Part shown: in pieces, positions 43,613 through 55,814 of the stretch
Position numbering within the stretch: position 1 is the first letter of the stretch
How the letters are laid out: every line of letters begins with the position of its first letter
NCBI GenBank assembly: GCA_029582265.1
Contig: CM055828.1
Location: 33,453,263-33,517,262, forward strand
Length of the DNA stretch: 64,000 nt
Source of the DNA: Zoroaster sp. YZ-2022
Lineage: Eukaryota; Echinodermata; Asteroidea; Forcipulatida; Zoroasteridae
Reading direction: 5' to 3'
Program-made: the position numbers and the translations under genes
Notes under the pieces: generated by a model
Told to the model about the DNA's origin: nothing
Database searches by the model: none
What the model saw: the letters and a program-made list of their open reading frames with translations, nothing else

Positions 43613-44640
43613 TTAGCTGTTTTATTTGAATGTGGATGTGGGCATGCATTATATTCTGTGCTACTTGTTATATTTAACATAATAAGTTTTCTGAGTGTAT
43701 GGTAAATTGTTGCCATGGGAAAATGATGAATTTATTCCAAAGCAGTGAGGATAAAATATATTGTGGTCTTAACAATGTTTGAAAAATGACATTTCTCGTC
43801 AAAGAAATATCCTGGAAATATGTTTATAGTGAAAGTGTCTACCATCCATCAAATGTGTGCACAATAACAAAAGAAATTAATTATGATATTTTTAATGAAA
43901 TCTGAGACATATGAGTCAGTGCATTAGCAAAATGGGTCACACGTCTCACAATTTATTAATATTACAAAACGGAATTGGAAAAGAAAAAAAATCACAAAAA
44001 GCTAAAAATCAATATATGCAATTGCATTAGTTTTTTTTTTTCTTTATTGAAAGCTCTGCAAGATCGGGCATGATCAGCCATATCAGCCAAATCTTGAATT
44101 GAACGCTAAAGCCTATGCAGGTGTAAATTTAATTTGTGGTCTTGGACACTCTGCGTATAAAATTACCGACACGGAAAACGTTCTGAGAACACTTCAGTGT
44201 ATCTGCTAACCATTGGTAAATATCCAAATACGGAAACCTAGCACCATTGTACTTGGCCGTTGTGTGCTGGTTTCTCCGTTTGTTGTTTCCCCTCCAGGCA
44301 AGCAGAAGTCGTGGTTGCTATATCCACTCACCTCTGCATTTTACATGAGTGTTAAAGAATCGAAGGAGCCATTTCCATCCGATGTTATTTGAGATGATGG
44401 ATAAAATTCATGTTTAAATAAAAATAAAAAAAATAAATAACCAAATTAAACTCAGTGACACACATCTTTGATTAAATTAATAGTATGTAGGCTGTACAAT
44501 ATTTATAGACGAAACAGACAGCCAAAGTGATGTCTATTTAAAAATAATAAAAAAATTATTAAATTTTTGATATTCCTTTTCATTTCTTTATTTCTCTTTT
44601 CCCTCTACATTTTTTGTTTGACACTATTATTATTTGATTT

Positions 44641-45180
44641 AATTTTGCCCTACACCGACATGTGTATAGCACTGTATGCTCAGTGCTTTCCGAGTGTCTG
44701 TGAAAAAACTACACAGGCGACTCGGGCGGGATTCGAACCCACGACCTCCTGCTTACTAGTGCAGACGTCTTAACCTCTCGATCACCGAGCTTGCCCGATG
44801 ATGATTGGCCGGCTAGAATCCTATATAGCAGCGGGTTCCGCGATATATATATACATTGGTGAAATTCTTGTAGGGCAAAATTAAATCAATTGTTTATCTC
44901 CCGACGCAAGAATTTCACCAATCTATATATATCGCGGAACCCGCTGCTATATAGGATTCTAGCCGGCCAATCGTCATCGGGCAAGCTCGGTGGTCGAGAG
45001 GTTAAGACGTCTGCACTAGTAAGCAGGAGGTCGTGGGTTCGAATCCCGCCCGAGTCGCCTGTGTAGTTTTTTCACAGACACTCGGAAAGCACTGAGCATA
45101 CAGTGCTATACACACGTTGGTGTAGGGCAAAATTAAATCAATTGTTTATCTCCCAACGCAAGAATTTCACCAATCTATAA
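44641..45180. mobile_element. Head-to-head pair of tRNA-derived SINEs (inverted repeat)
   Basis: The left arm (about 44650-44870) and right arm (about 44910-45130) are nearly perfect complements of about 220 bases. Each holds the Thr-like tRNA head, with B box gtgggttcgaatcccgcc, and the body cacagacactcggaaagc. The right copy continues to an ATT-repeat tail at about 45183-45200. The spacer of about 40 bases holds gggcaaaattaaatcaattg. Confidence 0.88.
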
Positions 45181-45388
45181 ATATTATTATTATTATTATT
45201 TTATTTCTCTCCACAACAATTACGAGTACTTAAAGGGAAGATACATCATTGGTCATTGGTTTCGAATCAAGACTACATTTAAAAAAATAACCTGTGAAAA
45301 TTACAGCTTATTTATTACACGGTGTTACTCGAGAAAAAAAAAATATGAAAATGCATTAAATTTATTCATTTGTTCTAACATGGCATTA

Positions 45389-45866
45389 GGCCAAGAAAAA
45401 TAGTCTCCGGTTTCTGGTCATCAGTCGGTTTCAAGATCGGTGCAGTGATGCACTTTTTTTTGGGGGGGGGGGGTAATTTTTTATTTTATTTTTATTTTTT
45501 GCCAACCGCTAATGCGGGGACCAAATTTCCCATATACAAAGTATGGTGGCTAAGAGAGGCCTCACAAATCAGGCAAACGTTCATACTCCTATGTGAAAAA
45601 GTCCTTTAAAACACAGCACGGCAGAATTCCAATCAATCCAGCAATTTTGGCTGCAATTGAACATCATTTCATAGCACACAAAAAAAACAGAAAATTAAAA
45701 ATGCTGATGCACGCATCTGAAGTGACGCACGCATCTGAGGTGACGCACGCATCTGAGGTGACGCACGCATCTGAGGTGACGCACGCATCTGAGGTGACGC
45801 ACGCATCTGAGGTGACGCGCACAGAGACCATAAACGGGATACTTTTTTTGGCCTTAAGGCCTTAAT
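45389..45866 (+). mobile_element. MITE of the 'gtctccggtttctggtc' family with internal satellite
   Basis: The left end reads ggccaagaaaaatagtctcc and the right end ataaacgggatactttttttggcc. A G homopolymer lies near 45463. The interior matches 48279-48643, except for the 18-bp repeat expansion listed separately. Confidence 0.7.
45706..45818. repeat. 18-bp tandem repeat, about six copies
   Basis: The unit is gacgcacgcatctgaggt, nearly invariant. The related MITE at 48279-48643 has a single diverged unit (atgcacaggtctgaggtg), so the array expanded in this copy. Confidence 0.92.
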
Positions 45867-46172
45867 AGTAGTCTTTCCTGAATTAAAACTTGAAGTTATT
45901 TCACAGACAAGATTGTTTATAAGGAGGATAAATACCAACATAAACTATAACATTAAGAATGTTTTACTTAAAAATTTTACCATTTTGTTTTTTTGGTGAA
46001 CTCTCAATTCTGTGCCCCACCTTAGATAGAATTTATGTGTATCTTGACTCAAATAAAGTAAACATACTCATAGTTAAAGCAAACTTGGCAAATTGGCAAA
46101 TTGGCAAAATTTACCAATGTTGCAACCCTCCTTTACTTGATAATTGAATTTATTCCATTAAATAAATTTGTC

Positions 46173-46402
46173 CAAAAGAAAGGGGCAATATCATCATGAT
46201 CAGAGCAGATTTTCAACAGGGCATGGAATCGATGTCCTAGTTTAAGATGAACACAGTGACTGAAAATTACTGGCTCATTTATGCAGCAGCAATGGTAACA
46301 TGACCTTCTCATGTGGTTATTATTTTCAGCCACTGAGTTTTTAATCTAAAAACTAACAATTCCATGCACTGTTGATCGTGACGATATTGTCCTTTTTAAG
46401 CA
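46173..46402. mobile_element. TTAA-ended foldback MITE, copy
   Basis: aaaggggcaatatcatcatg at the left, cgtgacgatattgtcctttt at the right, with the shared acagggcatggaatcgatgt and aattactggctcatttatgc inside. Confidence 0.75.
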
Positions 46403-47110
46403 ACAACAATATTTTTAGTCTCGTTTCTTTCCTTATTTGTAAATTTTGTCTGTTTAATTGGGTTTTTTAAGACAGAATTTCAAGAAAAAATAAGGGAACT
46501 GATTTTATTTTAAAAAATCAGTTCTGTGGGATTTTCACTTAAAAACCAATCTCAAATTGTGCTATTTTGATTGTTTATTTATTCCATGTTATTCTGTTCG
46601 TACATTATCTCTTTAACAAAGTGGTGTGTGCTGTGGCATGATTATTTATTTATTGATGAGTTTTCATTATGAAGAGGCTCTCATTGATTACTGCAGGCTA
46701 TTCATCTCTGTTCCCAAGATATCAAAAATGTAAACATAACATTACATGTAGGCCTACTAATACAATACCAATTATCTAATAAAATGCAGGAAGACACTGA
46801 GACTAGAAAAGACAAATTACAATTAGTGTGATCAGAGAAATTATTAAATTTTCAAGATGTCCAACATTCCAACATTTCAAGACAAAATTATTTAAACAAA
46901 TTAGGGAACTGCTTAATTTGTGTAGATATTTTTACTTGTTATTTATTTCTGTATCTATTTGAAACAAACCACAATTTCAAGGAATGATGACATACAAAAT
47001 GTTTCCGTAAATTGATTTTATGTAATTTTCTTCAAAATCATTGGTTTTTCTTGTTTTCGCTATAAATGATCATACATTTTTCAGCTGGTTTATACATGTG
47101 AGAAAGTAAT

Positions 47111-47568
47111 ATATGACATAAAACACAATAAAGGGGGCCACTTTGCATCCGTCACGTTAGCAGTTTTTCCAATGGTTGTTATTTATTTTTAAGTACCTGA
47201 AACCGACCAAAAAGTGTTTCAACATGTGAATGGACATGCAGGCTTATACTAGAACTAATTTGAGTTGATTTATTTTATTTTATTTTTTTTTAAATTTATT
47301 TTTTTACCCTCAAATTTCCATAAAAATTGGACGGAAAAAGTTACCTCACTTTTCCGTCCATTTGTTGATGGAAATTTTAGGGTAATTAAACAAATAATAG
47401 TAATAATCAACTCAAAATAATTATCTTTAGGATAAGCATGCATGTCTATTTAAATGTTGAAATTCTTTTTTGGTGGTTTCAGATATTTAAAAAAATATTA
47501 CAACCATTAGAAAAACTGCTAATGTGACGGTAGGAAAGTGGCCCCCTTTATTGTGTTTTATGTCATAT
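47111..47568. mobile_element. 458-bp element with about 200-bp terminal inverted repeats
   Basis: The left end reads atatgacataaaacacaata then aagggggccacttt. The right end is its complement (aaagtggcccccttta, ttgtgttttatgtcatat). Arms pair over most of their length with scattered mismatches, including gttagcagtttttccaatgg and the centre ggacggaaaaag/cttttccgtcc. No ORF; superfamily unknown. Confidence 0.85.
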
Positions 47569-47699
47569 GCTGATTATGTTGAATTCTCAAGGACAACAAG
47601 CAATTGGAACATACTGAACAACATCCAACCAACATATACTCTTGGAAATTGCATTGTGCTAATTTAGCCTTTTTTGTTTTATGTTCAGTGTAAATATTT

Positions 47700-48085
47700 T
47701 ACATTTAAACAGGAAGATACATCATCTGTAATATTGGCAACATGACCTATTATAATGTGCTCACTCTCTTTGATTACACACATTTAGCAACCAACCTGTA
47801 AAACTTTCCATTCATATATAATACACATTTATGCTGTTCACAGGGAAAATAATGAAATTTGCATTCAGATTTTTTTGTATTTATGCTAACTAGGACTTTA
47901 GGAAAGAGTAGCCCATTCTTTCCTAATTATTCCTTCCTAAATTCGAACAGGAAATATTTCACTTTTCTTCAGAATGACTGAACCTCATACCACATTATTT
48001 ATAGTGATTGATATCATCCTCAGATTGCAATTCACCCAAAATATTTGGTTATATTTTAATTACCTAATCCTATACCTTGACTTTA
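47700..48085. repeat. Long 'aggaaagagtactctttcct' repeat, one of several copies
   Basis: This is a member of the commonest old family in the window. The order is ggaagatac..cat..gtaat, ttgattaca, aacctgtaaaactttc, gcattcagattttttt, aggaaagagt and accta.tcctatacctt. Related stretches lie near 6830-7265, 12466-12980, 21420-21705, 26470-26850, 50480-50870, 53985-54180, 60150-60460 and 62470-63010. Ends read aaagggaaggta in fuller copies. Confidence 0.65.
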
Positions 48086-48285
48086 AAGGGACAATATCGT
48101 CACAATCAACAGGGCATGGAATCAGAGTGCCAGTTTTAGATGAACTCAGTGACTGCAAAAAATACCCCACATGATAAGGTCATTATTACCATTGCTGCTG
48201 CATAAATGAGCCAGTAATTTTCAGTCGCTGTGTTCATTTTAAACTAGGACACCGATTCCATGCCCTGTTGAAAGTCTGCGCTGAT
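48084..48285. mobile_element. TTAA-ended foldback MITE, right end cut
   Basis: Starts tttaaagggacaatatcgtc and continues normally to ccctgttgaaagtctgcgct, where it is replaced by the next MITE. Confidence 0.7.
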
Positions 48286-48643
48286 TGGCTTCAAAATCGG
48301 TGGGGTGACACGCTATTTTTTATTTTTTATTTTTTTTTGGTAATCTTTATTTTTTTTTCCCAACAGGGAAATACATTATACATGTATACGTGGGGACCAA
48401 ATTTCCCATATACAAAGTATGGTGGCTAAGAGAGGCCTCACAAATCGGGCAAACATTCATACCCCTATGTGAAAAAGTCCTTTAAAACACAGCACAGCAG
48501 AATTCCAATCGATTCAGCAATTTTGGCTGCAATTGGACATCGTTTCATAGCAACAAAAAAAAGAAAATTAAAAATGTTGATGCACAGGTCTGAGGTGATG
48601 CGTGCGGAGACCAGAAACCGGAGACTTGTTTTTTTTGGCCTAA
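48279..48643 (+). mobile_element. MITE of the 'gtctccggtttctggtc' family, left end missing
   Basis: The interior (tggcttcaaaatcggtgggg, ctaagagaggcctcacaaat) and right end (gaccagaaaccggagacttg) are intact. The left end is lost at the junction with the foldback MITE. Confidence 0.65.
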
Positions 48644-48658
48644 AGTAGTATGAATTAT

Positions 48659-48988
48659 CACTATGAATAACTTTACCCTGAAAATGCCGTGAAAATCTGT
48701 TTTACCGTGAGATAAACAGTTCACAACACCATGAAAATGTCATGAAATACTCTTGGAATTTTTTCGCAGTGAAAACACAGTGAAAATGACATGAACTTCT
48801 TGTGGCAGTTTTGGGGTAGCTCATTAATTCTCGAGATCGCCGTGAATTTTCCCTGAAATCACTGTGAACATAATTGCTAATATCTGAGAGGAAGAGACAC
48901 CATGAAATTGCCGTGAAATCATGGTGAACTATTATTTCACGGCAAAACGGATTTTCAGGGCATTTTTATGGTAAAGTTATTCATAGTG
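48659..48988. mobile_element. CACTA-type non-autonomous element, copy 2
   Basis: Begins CACTATGAATAACTTTACC and ends GGTAAAGTTATTCATAGTG, flanked by TAT on both sides (48656-48658 and 48989-48991). It matches copy 1 (20694-21046) in reverse orientation along its length. The interior is rich in gtgaaaatg/cgtgaaatca words. 330 bases, no ORF. Confidence 0.88.
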
Positions 48989-51319
48989 TATTTATTCAGA
49001 AAGATAAAAATACATGTACATCTTGTGTGTTTGGGTGCGAAGCTCTACATATCCTCTTGATTGCATGGCCGTTACTTACAATTTGCAAACCCCTGAACAA
49101 ATTAGTATTCAACTATAATACAACAGCCAAGTAATCATACAGTCCAATGTTATATTCATAACAATAATTCTTGTTAAATATTTTATTTTTATGTACATGT
49201 AGTGCCTTAATGTACTTCACCAATTTCCCGTAGTTATTGAGCCGATGTTAAACTGTTTCCAGCTACCTAGGGAGTTGTACATGTAGCTCAGAGCTTACTG
49301 CATGCATTGCGGCATTTGATGATTTGCTTGTTCAATTACTGGCTTTCTGGTTCAATCTCTCACTCACTGATTCATCTGTTTTATTTATTTATTTATTTTT
49401 TTTTGGGGGGGGGGGGGGTTGCTCAAATTACTTGCTGTCGAAATGTGAGGGCCACATTAACTACAATTTGTATTGCATTTATATTACAGTTCCTTTTGAT
49501 TCGGAATGCAGTTTGCGACAGCTAATTCTCTTTATAATAAAAAAAAAAAAACATAAAAAAGGCGTTAACTGTTAATTTCTGCCATAGTTGTTTATATTTT
49601 GAATTGATTCATGTTTATACAAGATAATTTCTCATCAGTGGGGGTGGGGGAAGGGTGATTTCTGTCAGTGTTGTTCATATTTCGGATTGTAATGTATACA
49701 AGGGAATTCTCATCAATGACCTAAGAATTCTCATTTTGTTGGGAGGTCAGGTAAAGGGTGATTATTATGCTTGCTCTAGTAGAGCATGTAGACGCATCAT
49801 ATGCATTAATATACAACACCCTACTGGGCACAGCATCTGTAAAACTGAACAGAAACGTGGCCGTAGCTGGACTTGTGTCTTTTGGCGCATATGATATAAT
49901 CAAATTCCCATTAAAATGACAGCAGGACCAGTGAGGTTGGCAACAGAAACATGGCCGTAGCTGGACTTGTGTCTTTTGCCACATATGATATAATTAAATT
50001 CCCATTAAAATGACAGCAGGACCAGTGAGCTTGACAGCCGAGGAACTCATTTTCACCCAGAAGACCCTGATGAACCATAAGAAAGTGTCCCCCAAGAGCC
50101 AAGTTATGCTCCATGCTGTGTCAGTTTCATCCCCACCCTGCCACAGAAAATGTTTAATATTCTGTGTTGGTATTGCTAATAAGACCTACAGATTTGACGA
50201 GCAACCACAGCAATGATAGAATTATTACACAATCCACTGGTAGCCAGGTCAAACGGTCGCCAAGATGGCAACAAAATCTTGTCCATGGCATATTCATTAT
50301 AATGAGACGGCATCCGCACCGTTGTTCATCTGACCTTTTCTCCTGAGCTGTCGGAAGGATCATCCCGCCCATTCAGTTTTGAAAAAGTTAATTTATTATC
50401 AAAGCACGCGTATGCGACGAGCTGCCTTAAGGTGATGCTGGGTGTTGCAGTAGGTGTTTTGGAATCGCATAACGATTAATGTGAAAGGTCATATCACTTA
50501 AGTGGTTTTATATGACTATAGTACTGCTAATATTGTTGGTACATCATTGGAAGCAAAACTGCTTTTATGAGTATATTTACTCTCTTTGATTCATGATATA
50601 AATACATTATAAAACAAACAACCTGTGAAAGATTCAGTTTATAATGTGTTGTTCACAAGAAAATAGTGAACATTACAGCGATTTTTTTTGTTGTTGTTGT
50701 TGTTGATTTTTTAGATTTTTTAGATTTTTTTAAATTTTATTTATTTTTTCTTCCCAAAAATGATTTATGGGAAAGATTAATGCAGTCATCAGCTTCACAC
50801 TAAGAACGTTTTACATTAAAATGTGATTTTTTTTTTTTTTAATTTACCAATCCTATACCCTATCTTTCATTTGTTCAAATTGCTTTACACCATGCAAATC
50901 ACCTGCATTTTGGTTTTTCCTATGAAAATCTTTTTGAAATGAAATACATGATGATGAGTCTTTTTTTAAATGGTTCAACAAATTTTTCTTTGAAGTCATA
51001 GACATAAAAGATCACAGAATTACATGAAACCTACTCAAAGTATTTCTGTCTCGGGGGCTTAAATTTCTGAACAATGAATACAATTATTTTGCAAATTAAT
51101 TTCTGTCCATGTTGGATTGAATTTTAAAAAATCTGAGTGCATTTTCATTTTATTCTCCATCACCACATTTAAGCTGAAATGTTCACAGTTTGGTTTATAA
51201 ACATGTCTGGTGATTCTTTTTAAAGGGACAATATTGATCGGTGTCCTACTTTTAGATGAATTCCGAACTGAAAATAATAGCACATTCTTGCCTAGACAAC
51301 AGGGTGCAATACGATCTCA

Positions 51320-51919
51320 TTAACCCTAACCTTCCCAAATCCTCCAAAATCCTCTTTGCTAAAGTTAAGGATTTTGGGGGATTGAGGTTACATGCTACAT
51401 GCTCTTTGCTAAAGTGAAGGATTTTGGAGGATTGAGGTTATTAGGCATACTTACCTTTCCATGGTATATGTACATCCATGTTTGTTGTAGTGATTGCATG
51501 GTCAGTGCTTGGGTCAGTGGACACTGTTTATTGCTCCATGCATGCAGGGAGGGTCCCTGGCCATGTACATGTATCACAGATTAGAAACACATGTGTGCAT
51601 ATAATGTGCTTGGTTTACTACTGAAGGATTTTGGAGGATTCAGGTTATGTATGGGCCTAGGGAGTTAGGGTTAATGTGGCTGTTACATAAGTAATGAGAC
51701 AATGTCTGCATAATCATGACATTCCATGCCCTGTCAAAAGTCTTCTTTGATCATGACGAGATTGTCCCTTTAAAGTATGGATGCATTAAATTTATACCAA
51801 AAGTATTTACAGGCGTAACTCATTTTAGGTCAACCCCTGATATTTATTTTTGTGAAGAAGAAGCAGTATGTTATTACAGTGTGACATGTTCACGTAACCG
51901 TGTGTTTTCCTGTTCTGCT
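51320..51919. repeat. Inverted segmental duplicate, arm 2
   Basis: This is the reverse-orientation partner of 42743-43340, with the same order of CCCTAA-type element, partial foldback MITE (near 51714-51772) and unique sequence ending in cctgttctgct. The two arms are about 8 kb apart. Confidence 0.9.
51324..51670. mobile_element. TTAA-flanked CCCTAA...TTAGGG element, best copy
   Basis: CCCTAACCTTCCC follows TTAA (51320-51323), and ctagggagttaGGG precedes TTAA (51671-51674). The subterminal oligomers aaatcctccaaaatcctc and aggattttggaggattg occur near both ends. 347 bases, no transposase. Confidence 0.82.
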
Positions 51920-52728
51920 CCAAAGCCATTAATAATAAGCATTTGAATATTACAACATTAATATCGATGGGGCCATCATGTGATTGATGTAATTTGACTC
52001 TGGCTTTCCTGATACGGAGTCCTGGAGACACTCAGCGAGTCCTGTGCATGTAGTCCGTGCAGGTTCTCAAATCAAAAGATCAATACCGTTCGAGTGCTCT
52101 GTCAATTTGCCTGGGCTACAATCGCCTTACGGGTAACTGACCGAATTCGGTGGCGGTGTCACAAAATATTGTGATTTTCAATTTACAAGCTAGCAAGCAG
52201 AGGCCAATTTTACAGACCTGTTAAGCACAAAATAGGTTCACAGTCAAATTGCTGGCTGCGTAATGTATTTTTTGCTTTTGGCAGATTCTCCGCTAAATTT
52301 TGCTTAGCAGATAAATATGATAAGCAATATTTGTCAGCTCGGCAAGTATGAAAGGAAACAAGTCCCTAAGCAAGCAGACTCAAGCAGGCAGGCAAGCATG
52401 CAACTGCATGCATGCAACTGCAAGCAAGTAGACAAGTGAGGAAATAATCAGGGAGACAAGCAAGCAAACGGACAAGCAAGGAAGCAATCCACAAGCGAGC
52501 TTCCAAGTGAACAAGAGAAGCAGTATACACAGTAAGCAAGAGCCAATTTCATAGAGCTGTGCTTACCAGAAAAATTTGCTTAGTGGGTTTCTTTGGTTAC
52601 CAGCCAAACTTTCATACAAATAGTATGTATTTTGGCTGGTAGTCTGTTTTATACTACTTAGCAAAAATATTTGCTTAGCATAATTTTCTACTCAGCAGCT
52701 CAATTGGCCCTTCCCATGAAATATACTA

Positions 52729-52984
52729 CTCAAAACAATTTAGGGAACACCGGATCTTTAACATCAAATAGGTTTGAAATGTTCCATGAACCGGGATTTT
52801 CATTTGCAACCCCCTCTCTCTTTCAGTAGTCATGTCATGAAATGTGTAATCACTACATGCATCCTTTATCATCTGTTTCATGGTGCAGTTGTTTCTCATT
52901 AATTCTGTGAAACATTGTGTTTATCTGAAATAAATGATCTTGCTTTAACTGAGATTATTCCGGTGTTCCCTAAATTGTTTTGAG
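52729..52984. mobile_element. Tc1/mariner-like MITE, copy 2
   Basis: Ends CTCAAAACAATTTAGG and its complement, with TA on both sides (52727-52728 and 52985-52986). Reverse-orientation relative of 11652-11917, with the shared cattaattctgtgaaacat block. Confidence 0.82.
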
Positions 52985-53267
52985 TATATGCTAATTGCAT
53001 TCGCACATGCGCTCAAACACCACTGGTTGGCAAATTCAAATGCAGGATCATCACGCAACGCCATGCGCGCGCTATAGTGCCATGTGCGCGCTATAGCGCC
53101 TAGCACGCGCTATAGCGCCTAGCGTGCGCTAAATTCAGTCAATATTATGGAGACCAATGGCTAAGTGCAAGCTATAACGCACGCTAGGCGTTGCGTGACG
53201 ATCCCGCTTTTGAGTTTGCCAACCAGTGGTGCTTGAGCGCGTGCGTGAATGTAATTAGCGTATTTAA
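52985..53267. mobile_element. Element with about 78-bp inverted repeats and GCGCGCTATAGCGC core
   Basis: tgctaattgcattcgcacat, ccactggttggcaaattcaa and atcatcacgcaacgcc on the left are mirrored by ggcgttgcgtgacgatc, gagtttgccaaccagtgg and gtgaatgtaattagcgta on the right (roughly 85% match). The centre has three or four cgcgctatagcgcc palindromes. It directly abuts the Tc1/mariner-like MITE. Confidence 0.8.
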
Positions 53268-54192
53268 TGGGAAGGACCTATTGGCCGCTGGTCATCGAGT
53301 AAGCAAGAAAACAAGACACTATGTACAAGCAGACAAAACAAGCAAACATCCCATTTATGAAAACCGGCCAAACAATACACCCACTACAAGCTGATCAAAA
53401 TTCAGTTACAGCTAGTCCAAACAAATTCAAGAGAATTGTCAAAAACAATTCTTCCTTCGGCAAAATATAGATTTGCTGTAATAGAATCATCAAATATTAC
53501 TCAGGGAAATGAACACTGAGTGATGTACTCCAGAATGAAAAATGAAAATCTGAGCGCTGTCGTGATTATTCCTGTGTTGTCGTAGTGAATATAACTGAAT
53601 ATTATGTCAACACCTGGATTTGTTGCCTCTCAGATCTCAAATAGAATTGCTTATTGTGCTGTGTGGAATCACGTTTGATATCAATTAATATCACCATTGT
53701 TTGCAGCAGTGAAAAATAAAAACAATGCAATACTGCATGTTTATATACAACTTTGATTATAATGTATCTAGGTTTGTTGTTAAAATATATATGTAATTTA
53801 TATAGGCCTTTATTGTATAACAGATGATGATATATATGAAAATGCACCACTTAATTGTGTCGCCATGTTCCGTATGTGTGTGTGTGGGGGGGGGGGTGGC
53901 TTGCATCAGAGAAAAGAGATGAATGGTCAACAAAAATGAGTATCAGTTAAGGGAGGGGGCATGGGTTGAATGGGATATGTGGGTGTGTAAATATGTTTTG
54001 TATTCATTCCAAAGTGGTATACATTTTGGAGATGATTCACTAATTTCACTAAAACGATATCACCCGAGACAGAAATATTTCAAGGGATGTTTGATACCAT
54101 CATCAACTTTTGCACCAAGTAGGTTTTATGTAAAACTGATCAGTTATGGTTTTTTTTTTGTGTAGATTACCAATAGCGTATTATGGCTTTAA

Positions 54193-54450
54193 CCAGTTCG
54201 CACCGGGAATAAAAAAGTTTTTCCGAACCCCGTGGCAGGTTTATTTTTACCGCACAAACACGACCAATGGTGCTCAGTAGAGCGTGACCGGGGAGACCGC
54301 GTCTTCCACTGTATGCTTATGGCTCGTTGCCACGTCGACCGGGAATCTATACAAATATTCCCAAGAATCCTGTGGCGTGTTTAGACGCTCTCCGATCTGC
54401 TGTCCAAAAAAAAAAAATTGCGTGTATACACGGCCTCCGACGCGAACTGG
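54193..54450. mobile_element. TTAA-flanked GC-rich element (CCAGTTCGC ends)
   Basis: CCAGTTCGCACCGG after TTAA (54189-54192) and CCGACGCGAACTGG before TTAA (54451-54454) are inverted repeats with few mismatches. The interior is CpG-rich with words such as cgaccgggaa. TTAA flanks again suggest piggyBac-like insertion. 258 bases, no ORF. Confidence 0.78.
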
Positions 54451-54530
54451 TTAAATGCAGTGTGCACACTTGGTAATTACTTTTGTAAGCGCCATAAGCC
54501 TCTCGAGAATGGCGCATGATAAATGCTTGT

Positions 54531-54556
54531 TGTAATGTAATGTAATGTAATGTAAT
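54531..54556. repeat. TAATG pentanucleotide microsatellite
   Basis: About five perfect units directly after the TTAA element's flank. Confidence 0.9.
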
Positions 54557-54884
54557 AATTACCCGATCACAAAATAAAAACTAAAATCATACGTTTGTGA
54601 TGGTGCCAGACATCCTGAGAAATTATTCCATCTGATATTCTGGCATTTTTGGAGAAAATATGAATTGTTTTGTATTACAAACTGGAAATGGTTCGTGGCC
54701 GTGATCCATTTTCCACATTAAAATGCAAACACAAAAATCTGAATCCAATCATCCAGAAAAATGATTCTGTCTGATGTGCCCTGATCTTATAGATGGCAAC
54801 ATGAAAATGTGAATGCATTTTCTCACTTTTCACATGACTGAGATTCTGCATGAAGCTAAAACCTTTGCAGAGTGGTTGTTTTTA

Positions 54885-55110
54885 TGTGTAATCTTGATTC
54901 AAAGAGAGTGAGCCATATACCCATGCAGTTTTGCCAACATTACCAATGCTGTACCTTCCCTTCAATGTATATCTTGATTCAGAGAGAGTAAGCACACTCA
55001 TAGAAGCAGTTTTGCCAACATTACCAATGCTGTACCTTCCCTTTAATGTATATCTTGATTCAGAGGGAGTTAGGCATACCCACAGAAGCAGCTTTACCTT
55101 CCCATTAAAC
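54885..55110. repeat. Three tandem units of the 81-bp repeat, reverse
   Basis: Units contain tatcttgattcagagagagt and gccaacattaccaatgctgt, then accttccctt. This is the complement of the unit in the array at 63200-63940, with a shortened third unit. Confidence 0.85.
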
Positions 55111-55814
55111 TGTCAACTTCCATTTTTGTGAATGCTTGTCAACTGAAAATTGAGAATTTTTCCCTGCAATGACAAACAGTCACATGCACACACGATATAT
55201 ATGCATACTGCACAGGTAACAAAGAGTTACTCTTGACATATAACATCACGGACAATTTAAAAGGTTAGAAATTTTAAAAATCAGGTCAAGTGGATTTTTT
55301 GTTGTTGATATTTTTTGTTCGCCCCTTACAGCAATAGACTGTCAGGTATGGAGAACATTATCCATTCAAATCCTTGGTAGATACTGGCAGTGTGTACATA
55401 TACAATATAGGAACTGTGTCTGGTTATTTTGTGATTATTACTTGATTAATTATTGGAGAAATAAAAACGAGCTGTGGAATTTTTATTCCAGGGTTGAGTT
55501 GTAAGATTAACCCTTCTACATAGAGATTTGTGCAAGAGACGACTTCCTGATAAGATTTAGAAACGATGAGAGAACATGCACACCCCAGGGAGCAAATAGC
55601 AACGGGAGGATATCTCCGCATTTGGGGGAAAATCCTTCAAGAAAGCATTGTGGGTTTTTTTTTTCTCAGAGATGATTTTGTTTGGCTCGAACACAAACCT
55701 GATGATGAAACTACTAAATCCTAGAAACCAATAATCCCAGGAGATTAAGGAAACCATGTGTTTTTTGGTGTTAGCTGAGATTGGGACACCAAGCTCCCTG
55801 CGATGCCCCCTCTG

